Assembly (NCBI RefSeq): GCF_963678185.1
Contig: NZ_OY782757.1
Span: forward strand, 2,942,001 to 3,006,000
DNA length: 64,000 nucleotides
Direction of reading: 5' to 3'
Origin: an uncultured Tolumonas sp.
GTDB lineage: Bacteria > Pseudomonadota > Gammaproteobacteria > Enterobacterales > Aeromonadaceae
Positions 43,390-52,462 of the stretch are shown piece after piece (the first letter of the stretch is position 1; every line of letters begins with the position of its first letter). Position numbers and translations under genes: made by a program. Under the pieces are notes generated by a model. It did no database searches and was not told the origin of the DNA. It was given only the letters and a program-made list of their open reading frames with translations.

Positions 43390-44268
43390 TCATTGTCTGA
43401 TGCCGGAAGCTTCTGCACGCTGGAGAACCCAACGGGCGCGTTCAATGATCGGTGCATCGATCATCTTGCCGTTCAGCGAAACGACACCTAAGCCCTGACG
43501 GGAGGCATTTTCTGCCGCTTCAATGATCAGGCGGGCATTGCCGACCTCTTTGCGGGTTGGCGCGAAGACGTTATGCAGCAGCTCGATTTGGCGTGGATTG
43601 ATCAGCGATTTGCCATCAAAACCGAGCTGTTTGATGTGTTCGGCTTCATGAATAAAGCCTTCTTCGTTATTGGCGTTGGAATAAACCGTGTCGAACGCGG
43701 CAATGCCAGCCGCGCGCGCGGCTTGCAAGATCGAGCAGCGGGCAAACATCAGCTCGATACCATCAGGCGAACGTTCGGTGCGGATATCGCGCACATAGTC
43801 TTCAGCACCCAGCGCAATGCCGATCAGGCGTGGCGATGATTTGGCAATTTCTGGCGCATTGATAACGCCTTGGGCGCTCTCGATGGCGGCCATCATGCGG
43901 GTGCTGCCTTCGGCGCGGCCACATTTACGCTCTACCGCCAGAATATGGCGTTCCATTTCGAGAATATCTTCCGCCGAATCGGTTTTTGGTAAACGGATAA
44001 CATCCACACCGGCGCGGACCATGGCTTCGACATCGAGTTTGCCGTAAGGCGAATCAATTGGGTTAACGCGCACGACTTTCTCGACGTTTTTATACAGCGG
44101 CATTTGCAGTGCATGAAACACCAACAGACGTGCGGTATCTTTCTCGGTGATGGCGACGGAATCTTCCAGATCGAACATCAAGGCGTCGGGGCTGTAGATA
44201 AAGCTGTTACTGAGCATGGCGGCATTCGCACCGGGCACGAACAGCATGCTGCGGCGTAATTTACTCAT
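43390..44268 (-). CDS. citE: Citrate lyase beta subunit CitE
   Basis: A 292-aa citryl-ACP lyase subunit that releases oxaloacetate and acetyl-ACP. It is a TIM-barrel of the HpcH/HpaI-citrate lyase group: [65 protein letters not shown] and [14 protein letters not shown]. The catalytic Arg and Mg-binding Glu and Asp are in these blocks. Its ATG overlaps the citD stop by four bases (ATGA). Confidence 0.95.
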   Translation of the reverse strand: MSKLRRSMLFVPGANAAMLSNSFIYSPDALMFDLEDSVAITEKDTARLLVFHALQMPLYKNVEKVVRVNPIDSPYGKLDVEAMVRAGVDVIRLPKTDSAEDILEMERHILAVERKCGRAEGSTRMMAAIESAQGVINAPEIAKSSPRLIGIALGAEDYVRDIRTERSPDGIELMFARCSILQAARAAGIAAFDTVYSNANNEEGFIHEAEHIKQLGFDGKSLINPRQIELLHNVFAPTRKEVGNARLIIEAAENASRQGLGVVSLNGKMIDAPIIERARWVLQRAEASGIRQ

Positions 44269-44564
44269 AATGCCCCCCAGTTCAGATCCAGCAACTGTGT
44301 GCCGGTGGCGCGGATCAACGCGGCTTGCACACGAGCGCGGATCACGCAATCCAGCGCGCCTTTGTCTTCGACAATCACGCGCACACCCTCAATGCTGAGT
44401 TTATGTAGCGTGTCATGGATCAGGCGGCGAATGGCATCACCGAACTGTTTTTCCACCACACTCTCCAGCTCGATTTCGACCTGATGCGAATCGATAGGTT
44501 GAATGCGGATCAAGACATCGCCGGACTCCAGCGTGCCGGCATGCGATTGCTGTATTATTTTCAT
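44265..44564 (-). CDS. citD: Citrate lyase acyl carrier protein (gamma subunit) CitD
   Basis: A 99-aa acyl carrier protein. Ser14 in [13 protein letters not shown] is the known attachment serine for the phosphoribosyl-dephospho-CoA group. [13 protein letters not shown] and the [17 protein letters not shown] helix match the family. It lies 83 bp after citC, the largest gap in the operon, and overlaps citE by four bases. Confidence 0.95.
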   Translation of the reverse strand: MKIIQQSHAGTLESGDVLIRIQPIDSHQVEIELESVVEKQFGDAIRRLIHDTLHKLSIEGVRVIVEDKGALDCVIRARVQAALIRATGTQLLDLNWGAL

Positions 44565-44647
44565 TTGTTTAATCTCTTCATCTGTCTGACCTTGATTGTT
44601 AACGGTTTAGCCGCGCAAAAAAGATGTGCGACACCGTGAAAAATACG

Positions 44648-45700
44648 TTACCCAACCAGACTGCTCGCCAATGGCTGTGACAGCGCATAGTGTTGCCACA
44701 GGTAACGATAAGTGCTTTCTGGCACCAGCGTTTTGACGGCCTCCGGCCCCTTTTTCGCTAACAGATCGCGTACACGGCAAGCCGATATCGGCTGTGCGGC
44801 CTGTTGGCGACGCTCAATTTCATGCAGTTCAATTTGCGGTGCGCGCACCTCGTCGGTGGTTAACCAATAGGCCATTTCGCGGTTGTATTGTGCGGTTACT
44901 TCGCACATCGGCTCAGTGCCGACATAGCGGCGGTTAATGCCCAAAGCGGGGGCGATATCGTGGCGGAAGAGCTGTAAATCGAGCGCCATATGGCAGTGGT
45001 TGATGATCTTTTGGCTTTTCAAAAAGTAACTGGGGAAGGTGGCTCGTGAGATCAGGTAATCAGAGCCCGGATGAATGGTGAGATTTTTCAAATCCGCCAC
45101 ACCGGCTTTGATCAGATCGAGACGATCTTCATAAGGAAATTCCGAGGCGTTTTCCTGCACCACAAACAGATGTACCCAATCGCACTCTTTACAGGCTTGT
45201 TGCACTAAATAGCGATGGCCTAAAGTAAACGGGTTGGCATTCATCACGATGCCACCAATTTTTTGCCCGGTTTTTCGATGTTGGGCCAGGCGCTGACAAT
45301 AGCGTTTCAGACGCGTGGCACTGTTTTCCAACAAGATGATCTGGCCTTTGACGGTGGCCAGCAGATGAAACCCACACTCGACAAACATCGCTTCATTTTC
45401 GGGTTTCGTGTAGATGAACAGCTCATAGCGGTGCAAGCTAAAAGCCTGATTTAATAACGTGGTTAACAACCGCAATGCCAGACCTTTCCCGCGCAAATGC
45501 GGTTCAATGGCAATGCATTTCAACACCTGCCCCGCAATACCACCACAGGCGACGAGTTGATATTGTTCATCAAAGGCAACAATAAATTGTTCAATATCAG
45601 TATCGATGTTTAAGTTATTTTGTTGCAGGAAATCAGCGATCTGTTGCCAGCGCATTATTTCCGTTTTTAACACGCAACAGAAAATATATTCTTCGTTCAT
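44648..45700 (-). CDS. citC: [Citrate (pro-3S)-lyase] ligase CitC
   Basis: A 350-aa enzyme that activates citrate lyase by acetylating the CitD prosthetic group with acetate and ATP. It has an N-terminal GNAT-like domain (about 20-125, LVACGGIAGQVLKCIAIEP, RGKGLALRL) and a C-terminal nucleotidyltransferase domain (about 145-345) with GGIVMNANPFTLGHRYL, carrying the HxGH-like site, and ISACRVRDLL. Start at 45700 matches the E. coli N-terminal length. First gene of citCDEFXG, divergent from citS. Confidence 0.93.
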   Translation of the reverse strand: MNEEYIFCCVLKTEIMRWQQIADFLQQNNLNIDTDIEQFIVAFDEQYQLVACGGIAGQVLKCIAIEPHLRGKGLALRLLTTLLNQAFSLHRYELFIYTKPENEAMFVECGFHLLATVKGQIILLENSATRLKRYCQRLAQHRKTGQKIGGIVMNANPFTLGHRYLVQQACKECDWVHLFVVQENASEFPYEDRLDLIKAGVADLKNLTIHPGSDYLISRATFPSYFLKSQKIINHCHMALDLQLFRHDIAPALGINRRYVGTEPMCEVTAQYNREMAYWLTTDEVRAPQIELHEIERRQQAAQPISACRVRDLLAKKGPEAVKTLVPESTYRYLWQHYALSQPLASSLVG

Positions 45701-46088
45701 ACCAATACAGATTGCGATAAATTCTGTTTTATATGAAAAGACATTTACTGTCTTTATTTTTTGATCGCGCGCAACCTGCGGTGAGGTTTAAATATTGGTA
45801 ATAATTTTTATGATTTAAACTATTTAATGCTCTGTTTTTATTGGTGTTTTTATTTTTAGTTTATTGAAGGAAACATGCGTTACATATAAAACCAGATAAG
45901 ATAATTAAACACATTAAAACGCTGACCTAATCAGCTGTTGATCAAAGTTAATAATGATTTTTCCCGCTAATTTCTCATCATCGCAAATCCAACAAAAAAT
46001 GCCCGAGTTTGCCAACATCTGGTTTTACCTGCTGTCAGCAATGTATTCGAGGGAACACCGTGTTATTTGTTTAATAGGAGACGTTACA
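45701..46088. promoter_or_regulatory. 388-bp divergent citC-citS control region
   Basis: AT-rich region that must hold both citrate promoters and the CitB sites. No convincing palindrome or CRP site was found. A TTGATCAA at about 45938-45945 is a short palindrome with one FNR-like half. An open frame from 45954 into citS is not supported; the citS ATG at 46089 has its own AGGAG. Confidence 0.5.
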
Positions 46089-47462
46089 ATGGGAAAAGAA
46101 CAGGCAAGTGTTGCTGATTCGAGTGAATTGTCACTCAGCACAGCAACAGGCGAAAAATTTTGGCCACACGGCTGGTGGAAAATATTTGATATCAAAGTGG
46201 GTATTATTCCAATGCCGCTATTTATCATGGCGGCGGCATTGATTGTAGCACTGTGTCTGACGGGTGAATTACCAAGCCAAATTACCACCATGGTGGTTGT
46301 GCTGGGCTTTTTTGGTTTTGTCTGCGGTGAAATTGGCAAACGTTTGCCAATATTAGGAAAAATTGGTGCAGCGGCCATTTGCGCTACCTTTATTCCTTCG
46401 GCCATGGTTTATTACCATTTACTGCCAGATGCCATTATCAGCTCTACCAAGGTGTTTTATAAAGCAACCGGTATTCTCTATTTGTATATCAGCTGCATTA
46501 TTGTTGGCAGTATTTTTAGTATGGATCGCAAAACCATTATGCAGGGTTTTTTGCGTATCTTCATTCCGATGCTGTGCGGTGAAATTGTTGGCGCCATTGT
46601 GGGTACGACCGTTGGCACCTTGTTGGGTTTAGGTTCTTTTAACACCTTGTTCTTCATTGTGTTGCCAATTATGGCCGGTGGTGTTGGTGAAGGAGCTATT
46701 CCGCTGTCGATTGGTTTCTCAGAAATTATGCATATCGAACAAGGCGTGGCTTTTGCGCGTATTATTCCGATGGTAATGCTGGGTAGTCTGACGGCCATTC
46801 TGACCGCAGGTATTCTGAATCATTTAGGTAAACGTAAACCGCATCTGACCGGTGAAGGCCGTTTGATGCCAGGTAAAGAAGAAGAAATCAGCACCCCAAC
46901 AAGCAACAATGCACTGAAAGGGGCGATTGATGTTACTGGTTTAGCATCGGCTGCGATGATGGCTTTACTGCTGTATATGGTGGGTATTTTAGGCCAGCGT
47001 TTGGTTGGTTTGCCTGCACCAGTCGGTATGTTGTTCGCCGCGGTCTTGGTGAAGCTGACACAAGCTGTCTCACCACAAATGACCAATAATGCCAATGTAG
47101 TGTATAAATTTTTCCAAACATCAGTGACTTACCCGATCCTATTTATGGTGGGTGTGGCTATTACGCCATGGGAATCGCTGATGGCTGCATTCACTATTCC
47201 TAACCTGATTGTCATTATCTCTACCGTATTGAGCCTTGTTACTACCGGCTTCTTTGTGGGTAAGAAAATGGGCATGCATCCGATTGATGTGGCTGTGGTG
47301 TCTTGCTGTCAGAGTGGTCAAGGTGGCACGGGTGACGTAGCGATTTTAACCGCAGCAAATCGTATGGTGCTGATGCCTTTTGCCCAGATCGCCACTCGTA
47401 TCGGTGGCGCGATCAACGTGACACTGGCGTTGGTAGTGTTATCGCATTTCTTCAAATTCTGA
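46089..47462 (+). CDS. citS: Citrate/sodium symporter CitS (2-hydroxycarboxylate transporter family)
   Basis: A 457-aa membrane transporter, probably taking up citrate with Na+. The two reentrant-loop signatures of the 2HCT family are present: GGVGEGAIPLS near residue 200 and CQSGQGGTGDVAIL near residue 415. About eleven membrane segments follow a hydrophilic N-terminal tail of some 35 residues. The cit context favours citrate over malate (MaeN) or mixed (CimH) transport. AGGAG lies eight bases before the ATG at 46089. Confidence 0.9.
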   Translation: MGKEQASVADSSELSLSTATGEKFWPHGWWKIFDIKVGIIPMPLFIMAAALIVALCLTGELPSQITTMVVVLGFFGFVCGEIGKRLPILGKIGAAAICATFIPSAMVYYHLLPDAIISSTKVFYKATGILYLYISCIIVGSIFSMDRKTIMQGFLRIFIPMLCGEIVGAIVGTTVGTLLGLGSFNTLFFIVLPIMAGGVGEGAIPLSIGFSEIMHIEQGVAFARIIPMVMLGSLTAILTAGILNHLGKRKPHLTGEGRLMPGKEEEISTPTSNNALKGAIDVTGLASAAMMALLLYMVGILGQRLVGLPAPVGMLFAAVLVKLTQAVSPQMTNNANVVYKFFQTSVTYPILFMVGVAITPWESLMAAFTIPNLIVIISTVLSLVTTGFFVGKKMGMHPIDVAVVSCCQSGQGGTGDVAILTAANRMVLMPFAQIATRIGGAINVTLALVVLSHFFKF

Positions 47463-47492
47463 TGGTATTTAACTGACACATCGTCATTTTTG

Positions 47493-47520
47493 CCCGGTTG
47501 GTTACCAACCGGGTATTTTT
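47493..47520 (+). terminator. Intrinsic terminator after citS
   Basis: CCCGGTTGG / CCAACCGGG stem (47493-47501, 47505-47513) then TATTTTT. Read-through would serve the FAH-family gene 45 bp further on. Confidence 0.75.
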
Positions 47521-47564
47521 AATACTGGCAGATGCTAATAATTAAATATTGATGAGACATTATT

Positions 47565-48416
47565 ATGAAGTTATTAAGTTTTATCAGAGCAGATGGCTCA
47601 AAAAGTTATGGTATTTATAAAAATAATGGCATTGTGGATTTAGGGTTACGATTAGGTGATAAATATAAGGATATTAAAGCACTGTTAGCTGCAGATGCTT
47701 TATCGCTAATAAACCAATACACCGATGCACAAATTGATTATTTACCGGATGTTGTCAAATTTCTGCCCATTATTGAATCCCCTGGTAAAATACTATGTGT
47801 AGGTATGAATTATTTAGCCAAACGACAGGAGTTTTCCGAAACCAATAATGCACCAACTTTATTTGTTCGTTTTCCTGAATCACAAACGGGTCATGATTGC
47901 CGGGTGTTAAAACCGCAAATTAGTGATGAATTTGATTACGAAGGTGAGTTAGCCGTTATTATCGGCAAAACGGGTAAACATATTAAACGTGAAGAAGCAT
48001 TACAATATGTCGCCGGTTACAGCTGTTATATGGATGGCTCAGTGCGCGATTGGCAGCACAGTTGGTTTACCGCCGGTAAAAATTGGCAAGAAACTGGTGC
48101 GTTTGGCCCGTGGATGGTGACAACCGATGAAATAACCAATCCACATGAATTGGATATTCGCACTTATCTGAATGGCCAAATGGTGCAAAACGATAACACC
48201 GGGAATATGGTGCACTCTATTCCAGAGTTAATCGAATATATCAGCACCTTTGCCACGCTCTCCGCGGGCGATGTTATTATCACTGGCTCGCCGGGTGGAG
48301 TTGGTAAAAAACGCACACCACCACTGTTTCTGAAAGAAGGCGATATTATCGAGGTGGAAATTCAGAAGATTGGCAAGTTATGTAATCAAATTGCCAGTGA
48401 ACAGGTATTTAATTAA
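47565..48416 (+). CDS. Fumarylacetoacetate hydrolase-family protein, possible soluble oxaloacetate decarboxylase
   Basis: A 283-aa FAH-fold enzyme. The metal-binding Glu/Glu/Asp set lies in FDYEGELAVIIGKTG and the GYSCYMDGSVRDWQ segment, and ITGSPGGVGKKRTPPLFLKEGDIIEVEI closes the site. The family includes acylpyruvate hydrolases, FAHD1 and Corynebacterium Cg1458, the last two being oxaloacetate decarboxylases. Citrate lyase produces oxaloacetate, and no oadGAB genes are in the locus, so decarboxylation of oxaloacetate to pyruvate is the likeliest role here (inference). The first ~200 bases are notably AT-rich and the Shine-Dalgarno sequence is weak. Confidence 0.75.
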   Translation: MKLLSFIRADGSKSYGIYKNNGIVDLGLRLGDKYKDIKALLAADALSLINQYTDAQIDYLPDVVKFLPIIESPGKILCVGMNYLAKRQEFSETNNAPTLFVRFPESQTGHDCRVLKPQISDEFDYEGELAVIIGKTGKHIKREEALQYVAGYSCYMDGSVRDWQHSWFTAGKNWQETGAFGPWMVTTDEITNPHELDIRTYLNGQMVQNDNTGNMVHSIPELIEYISTFATLSAGDVIITGSPGGVGKKRTPPLFLKEGDIIEVEIQKIGKLCNQIASEQVFN

Positions 48417-48436
48417 TTCACCTTACTGATTGATAT

Positions 48437-48477
48437 AAAAAAGGGGGGAATACCATCACGTATTCCCCCCTTTTTTT
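48437..48477. terminator. Bidirectional intrinsic terminator between the FAH-family gene and citB
   Basis: AAAAAAGGGGGGAATAC (48437-48453) pairs with GTATTCCCCCC plus six T (48460-48476). The citB stop lies at the edge of the T-run. Confidence 0.9.
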
Positions 48478-49156
48478 AGCCGTGTCGACGATATACGCGT
48501 TCCGGGCGTCCGACTTTGCCATGCATCACTTCGGCATACACAAAGGATAATGCGGCACAGTGTTCCAGATAACGGCGTGCGGTGGTTTTACTGATCCCGA
48601 TGAGTTCGCCCAACGATTCCGCGGTGTGGCAGACATCTGCAGAGATAAACGCCTCTTTCACTTTATCCAGCGTCAGCTCATCAATGCCTTTCGGCAAATT
48701 CCGGTACGTCATCTCGCGCGCCTGCAGATTAAACATCTCATCAACATGGCGTTGATTGACGTTATCACCGGCATTGATCGAGCTACGGTAACGCAAATAG
48801 CGTTGTAACGTGTCTTGCAGGCGGTCGTAACCAATCGGTTTTAGCAAATAATCAAAGGTGCCACAGCGCACTGCTTCGCGCACGGTTTCAATATCACTGG
48901 CAGCGGTAATGAAAATCACATCCGGCGCATTTTTATCTGACAACATTTCACGCATCAGATCGATACCCAAACCATCGGGCATAAAATTATCCAGCAGGAT
49001 CAGATCCGGTTTCAGCACCCGGATCATCCGGCGAGTCTCAGCTTGAGTGCTGGCAATGCCGATCGGATTAAACCGCGCATGCTGACGGATGAATTGCGCA
49101 TGCAATTCGGCGATACGCAGTTCATCTTCTACGATTAGTACGTCGAATTTATTCAT
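48476..49156 (-). CDS. citB: Response regulator CitB (DpiA)
   Basis: A 226-aa two-component regulator of citrate fermentation. The receiver domain (about 1-120) has the acidic pocket VEDE at 9-12, the phosphoacceptor Asp56 in LILLDNFMP, the Thr in FITAAS and Lys in YLLKPIGYD. The C-terminal helix-turn-helix (about 170-205) contains ESLGELIGISKTTARRYLE. The ATG at 49156 overlaps the citA end by 8 bp; a start at 49240 is an artefact of the overlap. Confidence 0.92.
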   Translation of the reverse strand: MNKFDVLIVEDELRIAELHAQFIRQHARFNPIGIASTQAETRRMIRVLKPDLILLDNFMPDGLGIDLMREMLSDKNAPDVIFITAASDIETVREAVRCGTFDYLLKPIGYDRLQDTLQRYLRYRSSINAGDNVNQRHVDEMFNLQAREMTYRNLPKGIDELTLDKVKEAFISADVCHTAESLGELIGISKTTARRYLEHCAALSFVYAEVMHGKVGRPERVYRRHG

Positions 49157-50798
49157 AAGCCTGACCTTGTAAGGGAATAAACAACGAGATGATGGCGCCC
49201 ATCGGGTCGGCCTCATCCAAAATAATGTGTCCGCCAGCATGGCTGACGTAGCGCTGAATTAAATACATGCCATAACCGTGGCCGCCTTCCTCTTTGGTCG
49301 TCACGCCACGCTCAAAGATTGTGTCGGTTATGCTGGGGTCAATCCCTGTGCCGTTATCGGCGACTTCAATCACCAGTTCATTGGTCTGGTCGCTGATCAG
49401 CAACGAGATCTGTTTTGAACTGGCGGGGTTTTTCAGCGTGGCCTCAAATGCGTTATCCAGCAAATTACCTAAGATCGTGGTCAGATCGTCGGCGGTGAGG
49501 GCATCCGGTAGTGGTTTGCTCAGTCGGCAAGTGGGGTCGAATTCCAGCGATAGCCCTAATTCTTGGGCCCGAATATATTTACTGAGTAACAGCCCGGCGA
49601 CCTGATTGTTATTGAAGGTGCTGATAAAAAAATCGACGCGCTGTTGCTGCTGGTTGGATTCCTGACGAATGGTTTTCAGTGCATCGTCATGGGCACCAAG
49701 CTGAATTAAACCACCAATCGTCGAGAGTTTATTGGCATATTCATGCCGCATCACACGCAAGCTTTCGGCGTGCTGTTGCACTTGTGATAACTGATGTGAC
49801 AGCGTGTTGATATCATCTTTACGACGGAAACTAACTACCCAGCCTAAGGCTTTACCATCCAACTGGCAGGGCACCCGACTGGCAATCACGTAATCACCGT
49901 TCAGCGATAAGATCTCATCTTTCACCGCGACTTGCTGATTGGCATCAGGAATAAAAAAATGACAAGGTGTCACGATGTCACAAATCGAGGTGCCCTCTAA
50001 TAGTTTGGTGGCTGGCGGTAGCCCTAAAATCTGCCGTGCATTTTGATTGATGGAATAGATCAAGCCCACGCTATTGACGGCAATTACACCTTCATACACC
50101 GACTGCAAAATGGCTGTTTCCATGCGTAACGACAGCGCGATCTCTTCCGGTTCCATATTAAGCATTTGCCGTTTGATATGGTTGGAAAAGAAATAGGCCG
50201 CCAGGATCGAACTGAGTAGCATCATCGTTAACATGGCGATAATCGGTTGCAGATAGAGGCTGCGCCATGAGGCAATGCTGTTGAGCAGATAACCGACCGA
50301 GACAATGCCGATCACTTCACCTTTATCATCCAATATCGGCGCTTTACCGCGAATAGCAAACCCGTAAGAACCTCGGCCAGTGGATATAAACGACTGTTTG
50401 TGCAGCAGTGCCGGCGAATTATCGCCGCCGATCATGTGATAGCCGATTTGATCATGATTCGGGTGAGTAATACGGATCTCTTTCGGATCACCAATGACGA
50501 TATAACTGGCATCCGAATAAGAGTGTTGCAGCGTATCGATATAGGTGCGGATCTTGTCGTAATCATGCAGTAGCATGGACTGTATGATCATGGGATTAGT
50601 GGCGATCTGGCGTGCCTGCACTAACGCACGATTACCGATCTCGCGATCAAGAATATCGGCGATACGATGGTGCACATAAATGCCAATAACCAGCAGTTGC
50701 AGGCCAATAACCAACAACAGCAGTAAAAACAGACGATTCTTAAAGGTCATGCCTGTCGCAGAAGGCATCAGCAAGGGTTGCGGCCGCATTATTAACAT
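49149..50798 (-). CDS. citA: Citrate sensor histidine kinase CitA (DpiB)
   Basis: A 549-aa membrane sensor kinase. Order: membrane segment (RLFLLLLLVIGLQLLVIGI) near 20-40; periplasmic PASp citrate-binding domain about 45-180 with THPNHDQIGYHMIGGD and SYGFAIRGKAPILD, whose Arg and Lys fit carboxylate binding; second segment about 185-205; cytoplasmic PAS about 220-325; histidine in RHEYANKLSTIGGLI; and ATPase with DNAFEA, DNGTGID and GHGYGMYLI. The start is uncertain: ATG 50798 follows AGAG; 50789 and 50750 are alternatives. Cotranscribed with citB. Confidence 0.92.
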   Translation of the reverse strand: MLIMRPQPLLMPSATGMTFKNRLFLLLLLVIGLQLLVIGIYVHHRIADILDREIGNRALVQARQIATNPMIIQSMLLHDYDKIRTYIDTLQHSYSDASYIVIGDPKEIRITHPNHDQIGYHMIGGDNSPALLHKQSFISTGRGSYGFAIRGKAPILDDKGEVIGIVSVGYLLNSIASWRSLYLQPIIAMLTMMLLSSILAAYFFSNHIKRQMLNMEPEEIALSLRMETAILQSVYEGVIAVNSVGLIYSINQNARQILGLPPATKLLEGTSICDIVTPCHFFIPDANQQVAVKDEILSLNGDYVIASRVPCQLDGKALGWVVSFRRKDDINTLSHQLSQVQQHAESLRVMRHEYANKLSTIGGLIQLGAHDDALKTIRQESNQQQQRVDFFISTFNNNQVAGLLLSKYIRAQELGLSLEFDPTCRLSKPLPDALTADDLTTILGNLLDNAFEATLKNPASSKQISLLISDQTNELVIEVADNGTGIDPSITDTIFERGVTTKEEGGHGYGMYLIQRYVSHAGGHIILDEADPMGAIISLFIPLQGQAYE

Positions 50799-50924
50799 TA
50801 ATCTCTTAAGTTGGGCGGCCATTATAGGGGCTGATTGCCTGCATTCCGTGACTCTCTTCGCAGGCAATCGTAAAACTGAATTGGCTAATTAAATAAACTA
50901 AAAACCATAAAAACCACGGTTCTG

Positions 50925-51443
50925 TTATTCCGACGGCATGGGGTTGGTCTGGTCGTGACCTATCGCCAGCAATAACGTGCGCAGCAGATTGGCAAGTTCT
51001 TGTTGTTGCGTGTGATCCAGCGAATGCAGTAGCCGTTGTTCATTGGCCACATGCGCCGTCATGGTTTCATTGATCAATTCCAGACCTGTTTTGCTCAGCG
51101 CGACCAGCATGCTGCGGCGATCTTCCGGTGACGGTTCACGGTAAATCAATCCGCGCGCTTCTAGTTTGTCTAATCGGTTGGTCATGGCACCAGAAGAGAG
51201 CATCAGCGAGGTATACAGTGCGGTCGGGCTTAAAGTGTAGGGCTCACCGCTGCGGCGGAGTGTGGCCAGCACATCGAACTCCGGTTGGGTCAGGCCAAAT
51301 TGCAGATGAACTTGCTCTACTGCTTTGCTGGCAATGGCATTTAAACGCCAGAGACGACCAAAAATACTCATCGCCAGCGGGTCGAGTTCCGGGCGTTCGT
51401 GTTGCCATTGTTGCAGAATGCGATCGACATGATCCGTTTGCAT
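50925..51443 (-). CDS. MarR-family transcriptional regulator
   Basis: A 172-aa winged-helix regulator: dimerising helices at both ends, a DNA-binding centre (about 55-115) with GLTQPEFDVLATLRRSGEPYTLSPTALYTSLMLSSGAMTNRLDKLEARGLI cut at the wing YREPSPEDRRSMLV. Divergent from an EamA-type exporter gene and probably its repressor. GGAGG precedes the ATG. Two matching 18-bp palindromes lie in the shared intergenic region. Confidence 0.9.
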   Translation of the reverse strand: MQTDHVDRILQQWQHERPELDPLAMSIFGRLWRLNAIASKAVEQVHLQFGLTQPEFDVLATLRRSGEPYTLSPTALYTSLMLSSGAMTNRLDKLEARGLIYREPSPEDRRSMLVALSKTGLELINETMTAHVANEQRLLHSLDHTQQQELANLLRTLLLAIGHDQTNPMPSE

Positions 51444-51458
51444 GCACTACCTCCACTT

Positions 51459-51524
51459 TATCTTTGCATAAAGATAGTTGACGAAGAGGGTAAAAACAAA
51501 TGAAAATATCTTCACGTAAAGATT
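51459..51524. promoter_or_regulatory. Two MarR-type operators
   Basis: TATCTTTGCATAAAGATA (51459-51476; perfect 7-bp arms) and TATCTTCACGTAAAGATT (51507-51524; 13 of 18 bases identical to the first) are 48 bp apart between the divergent MarR and EamA genes. Confidence 0.65.
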
Positions 51525-51540
51525 CTTTATTGAAAGATAT

Positions 51541-52410
51541 ATGCCTCCATTTCTTGTGGCTTTAACCCCCATTCTCTGGGGAACAACCTATCTCATCACC
51601 GGTAAATACCTGTCGGACTGGCCGGCGCTCTGGTTGTCGGTGATGCGTGCTATTCCACCAGGATTGCTGTTACTGGCTATTCGCCCAGCACGCGTACCGT
51701 GGCGGCAAGTACCTTATTTATTACTGATTAGTTTTTTGTATATCGGAGCCTTTTTCCCGTTATTGTTTGTTGCTGCGTTGCATTTGCCGGGGTCAGTTGC
51801 CGGTACGTTATCAGCAACCTTGCCGCTGTTGTTGTTAGGGCTGCAATGGCTGTTTTTACGTAAAGTGCCGACGCGACAATCGTTATGTTGTTCTTTACTT
51901 GGGCTGGGTGGCGTCATGCTGTTACTCGGGCCGGGGGCCAGTTTAGATTGGATCGGCGTCACCGCTGCACTGTCGTCCGTGCTGTTAATTGGCTTGTGCA
52001 GTTTGTTGTTGCAACAACGCCCTTGGCAGGGGGAATTGATCAGTTTCACAGGCTGGCAATTGCTGTTGGGGGGCTTGATGATCCTGCCACTGGCGTATTG
52101 GCAAGATGGTGCGATGCCGATGCCAGCTGGGGATGACTGGTTTGGTTTATTATGGTTGATCGTGCTGAATTCGGCATTAGCTTATGTGTTATGGCTGTGG
52201 GGCATGGCGCATCTACCGTTAAATCGCTTAGGTTTGCTGACGTTACTAAACCCGATGACTGCGGTGCTGGCGGGTAGCTTTCTGATGCATGAAGCATTAA
52301 CTCGCCAGCAATGGCTTGGCGTTGCGGTGGTGTTTGCATCGTTGTTGCTGGAATTATTATTCCGGCCGAAACGTAAATTACCGCTGGTTTCTGCTGATGT
52401 CGGCACATAA
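51541..52410 (+). CDS. EamA/DMT-family transporter
   Basis: A 289-aa inner-membrane protein with ten predicted membrane segments in two EamA repeats (about 5-130 and 140-280): PILWGTTYLITGKYL, PGSVAGTLSATLPLLL, then NSALAYVLWLWGMAHLP and LNPMTAVLAGSFLMHEALT. Members export amino acids, metabolites or drugs; the substrate cannot be read. Likely controlled by the divergent MarR protein. Confidence 0.88.
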   Translation: MPPFLVALTPILWGTTYLITGKYLSDWPALWLSVMRAIPPGLLLLAIRPARVPWRQVPYLLLISFLYIGAFFPLLFVAALHLPGSVAGTLSATLPLLLLGLQWLFLRKVPTRQSLCCSLLGLGGVMLLLGPGASLDWIGVTAALSSVLLIGLCSLLLQQRPWQGELISFTGWQLLLGGLMILPLAYWQDGAMPMPAGDDWFGLLWLIVLNSALAYVLWLWGMAHLPLNRLGLLTLLNPMTAVLAGSFLMHEALTRQQWLGVAVVFASLLLELLFRPKRKLPLVSADVGT

Positions 52411-52440
52411 AAAATCAGGCAGCTTCCGGGCTGCCTGATT
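52408..52440 (-). terminator. Intrinsic terminator after the chemoreceptor gene
   Basis: AATCAGGCAGC / GCTGCCTGATT stem (52413-52423, 52430-52440) with a T-run on the minus strand; it also stands at the end of the EamA gene. Confidence 0.8.
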
Positions 52441-52462
52441 AGTAAAACAAAGCTGTTTTTAC

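Noticed and set aside
44600-44640. Attenuator in the citC-citD gap
   Set aside because: Only a short GCGCA/TGTGCG pairing and no leader peptide; the gap is likely an ordinary spacer.
45936-45950. FNR site in the citC-citS region
   Set aside because: TTGATCAA gives only one good half-site; the second half does not match at the required spacing.
45954-46088. N-terminal extension of citS
   Set aside because: The 45 extra residues resemble no 2HCT transporter and AGGAG directly precedes the ATG at 46089.
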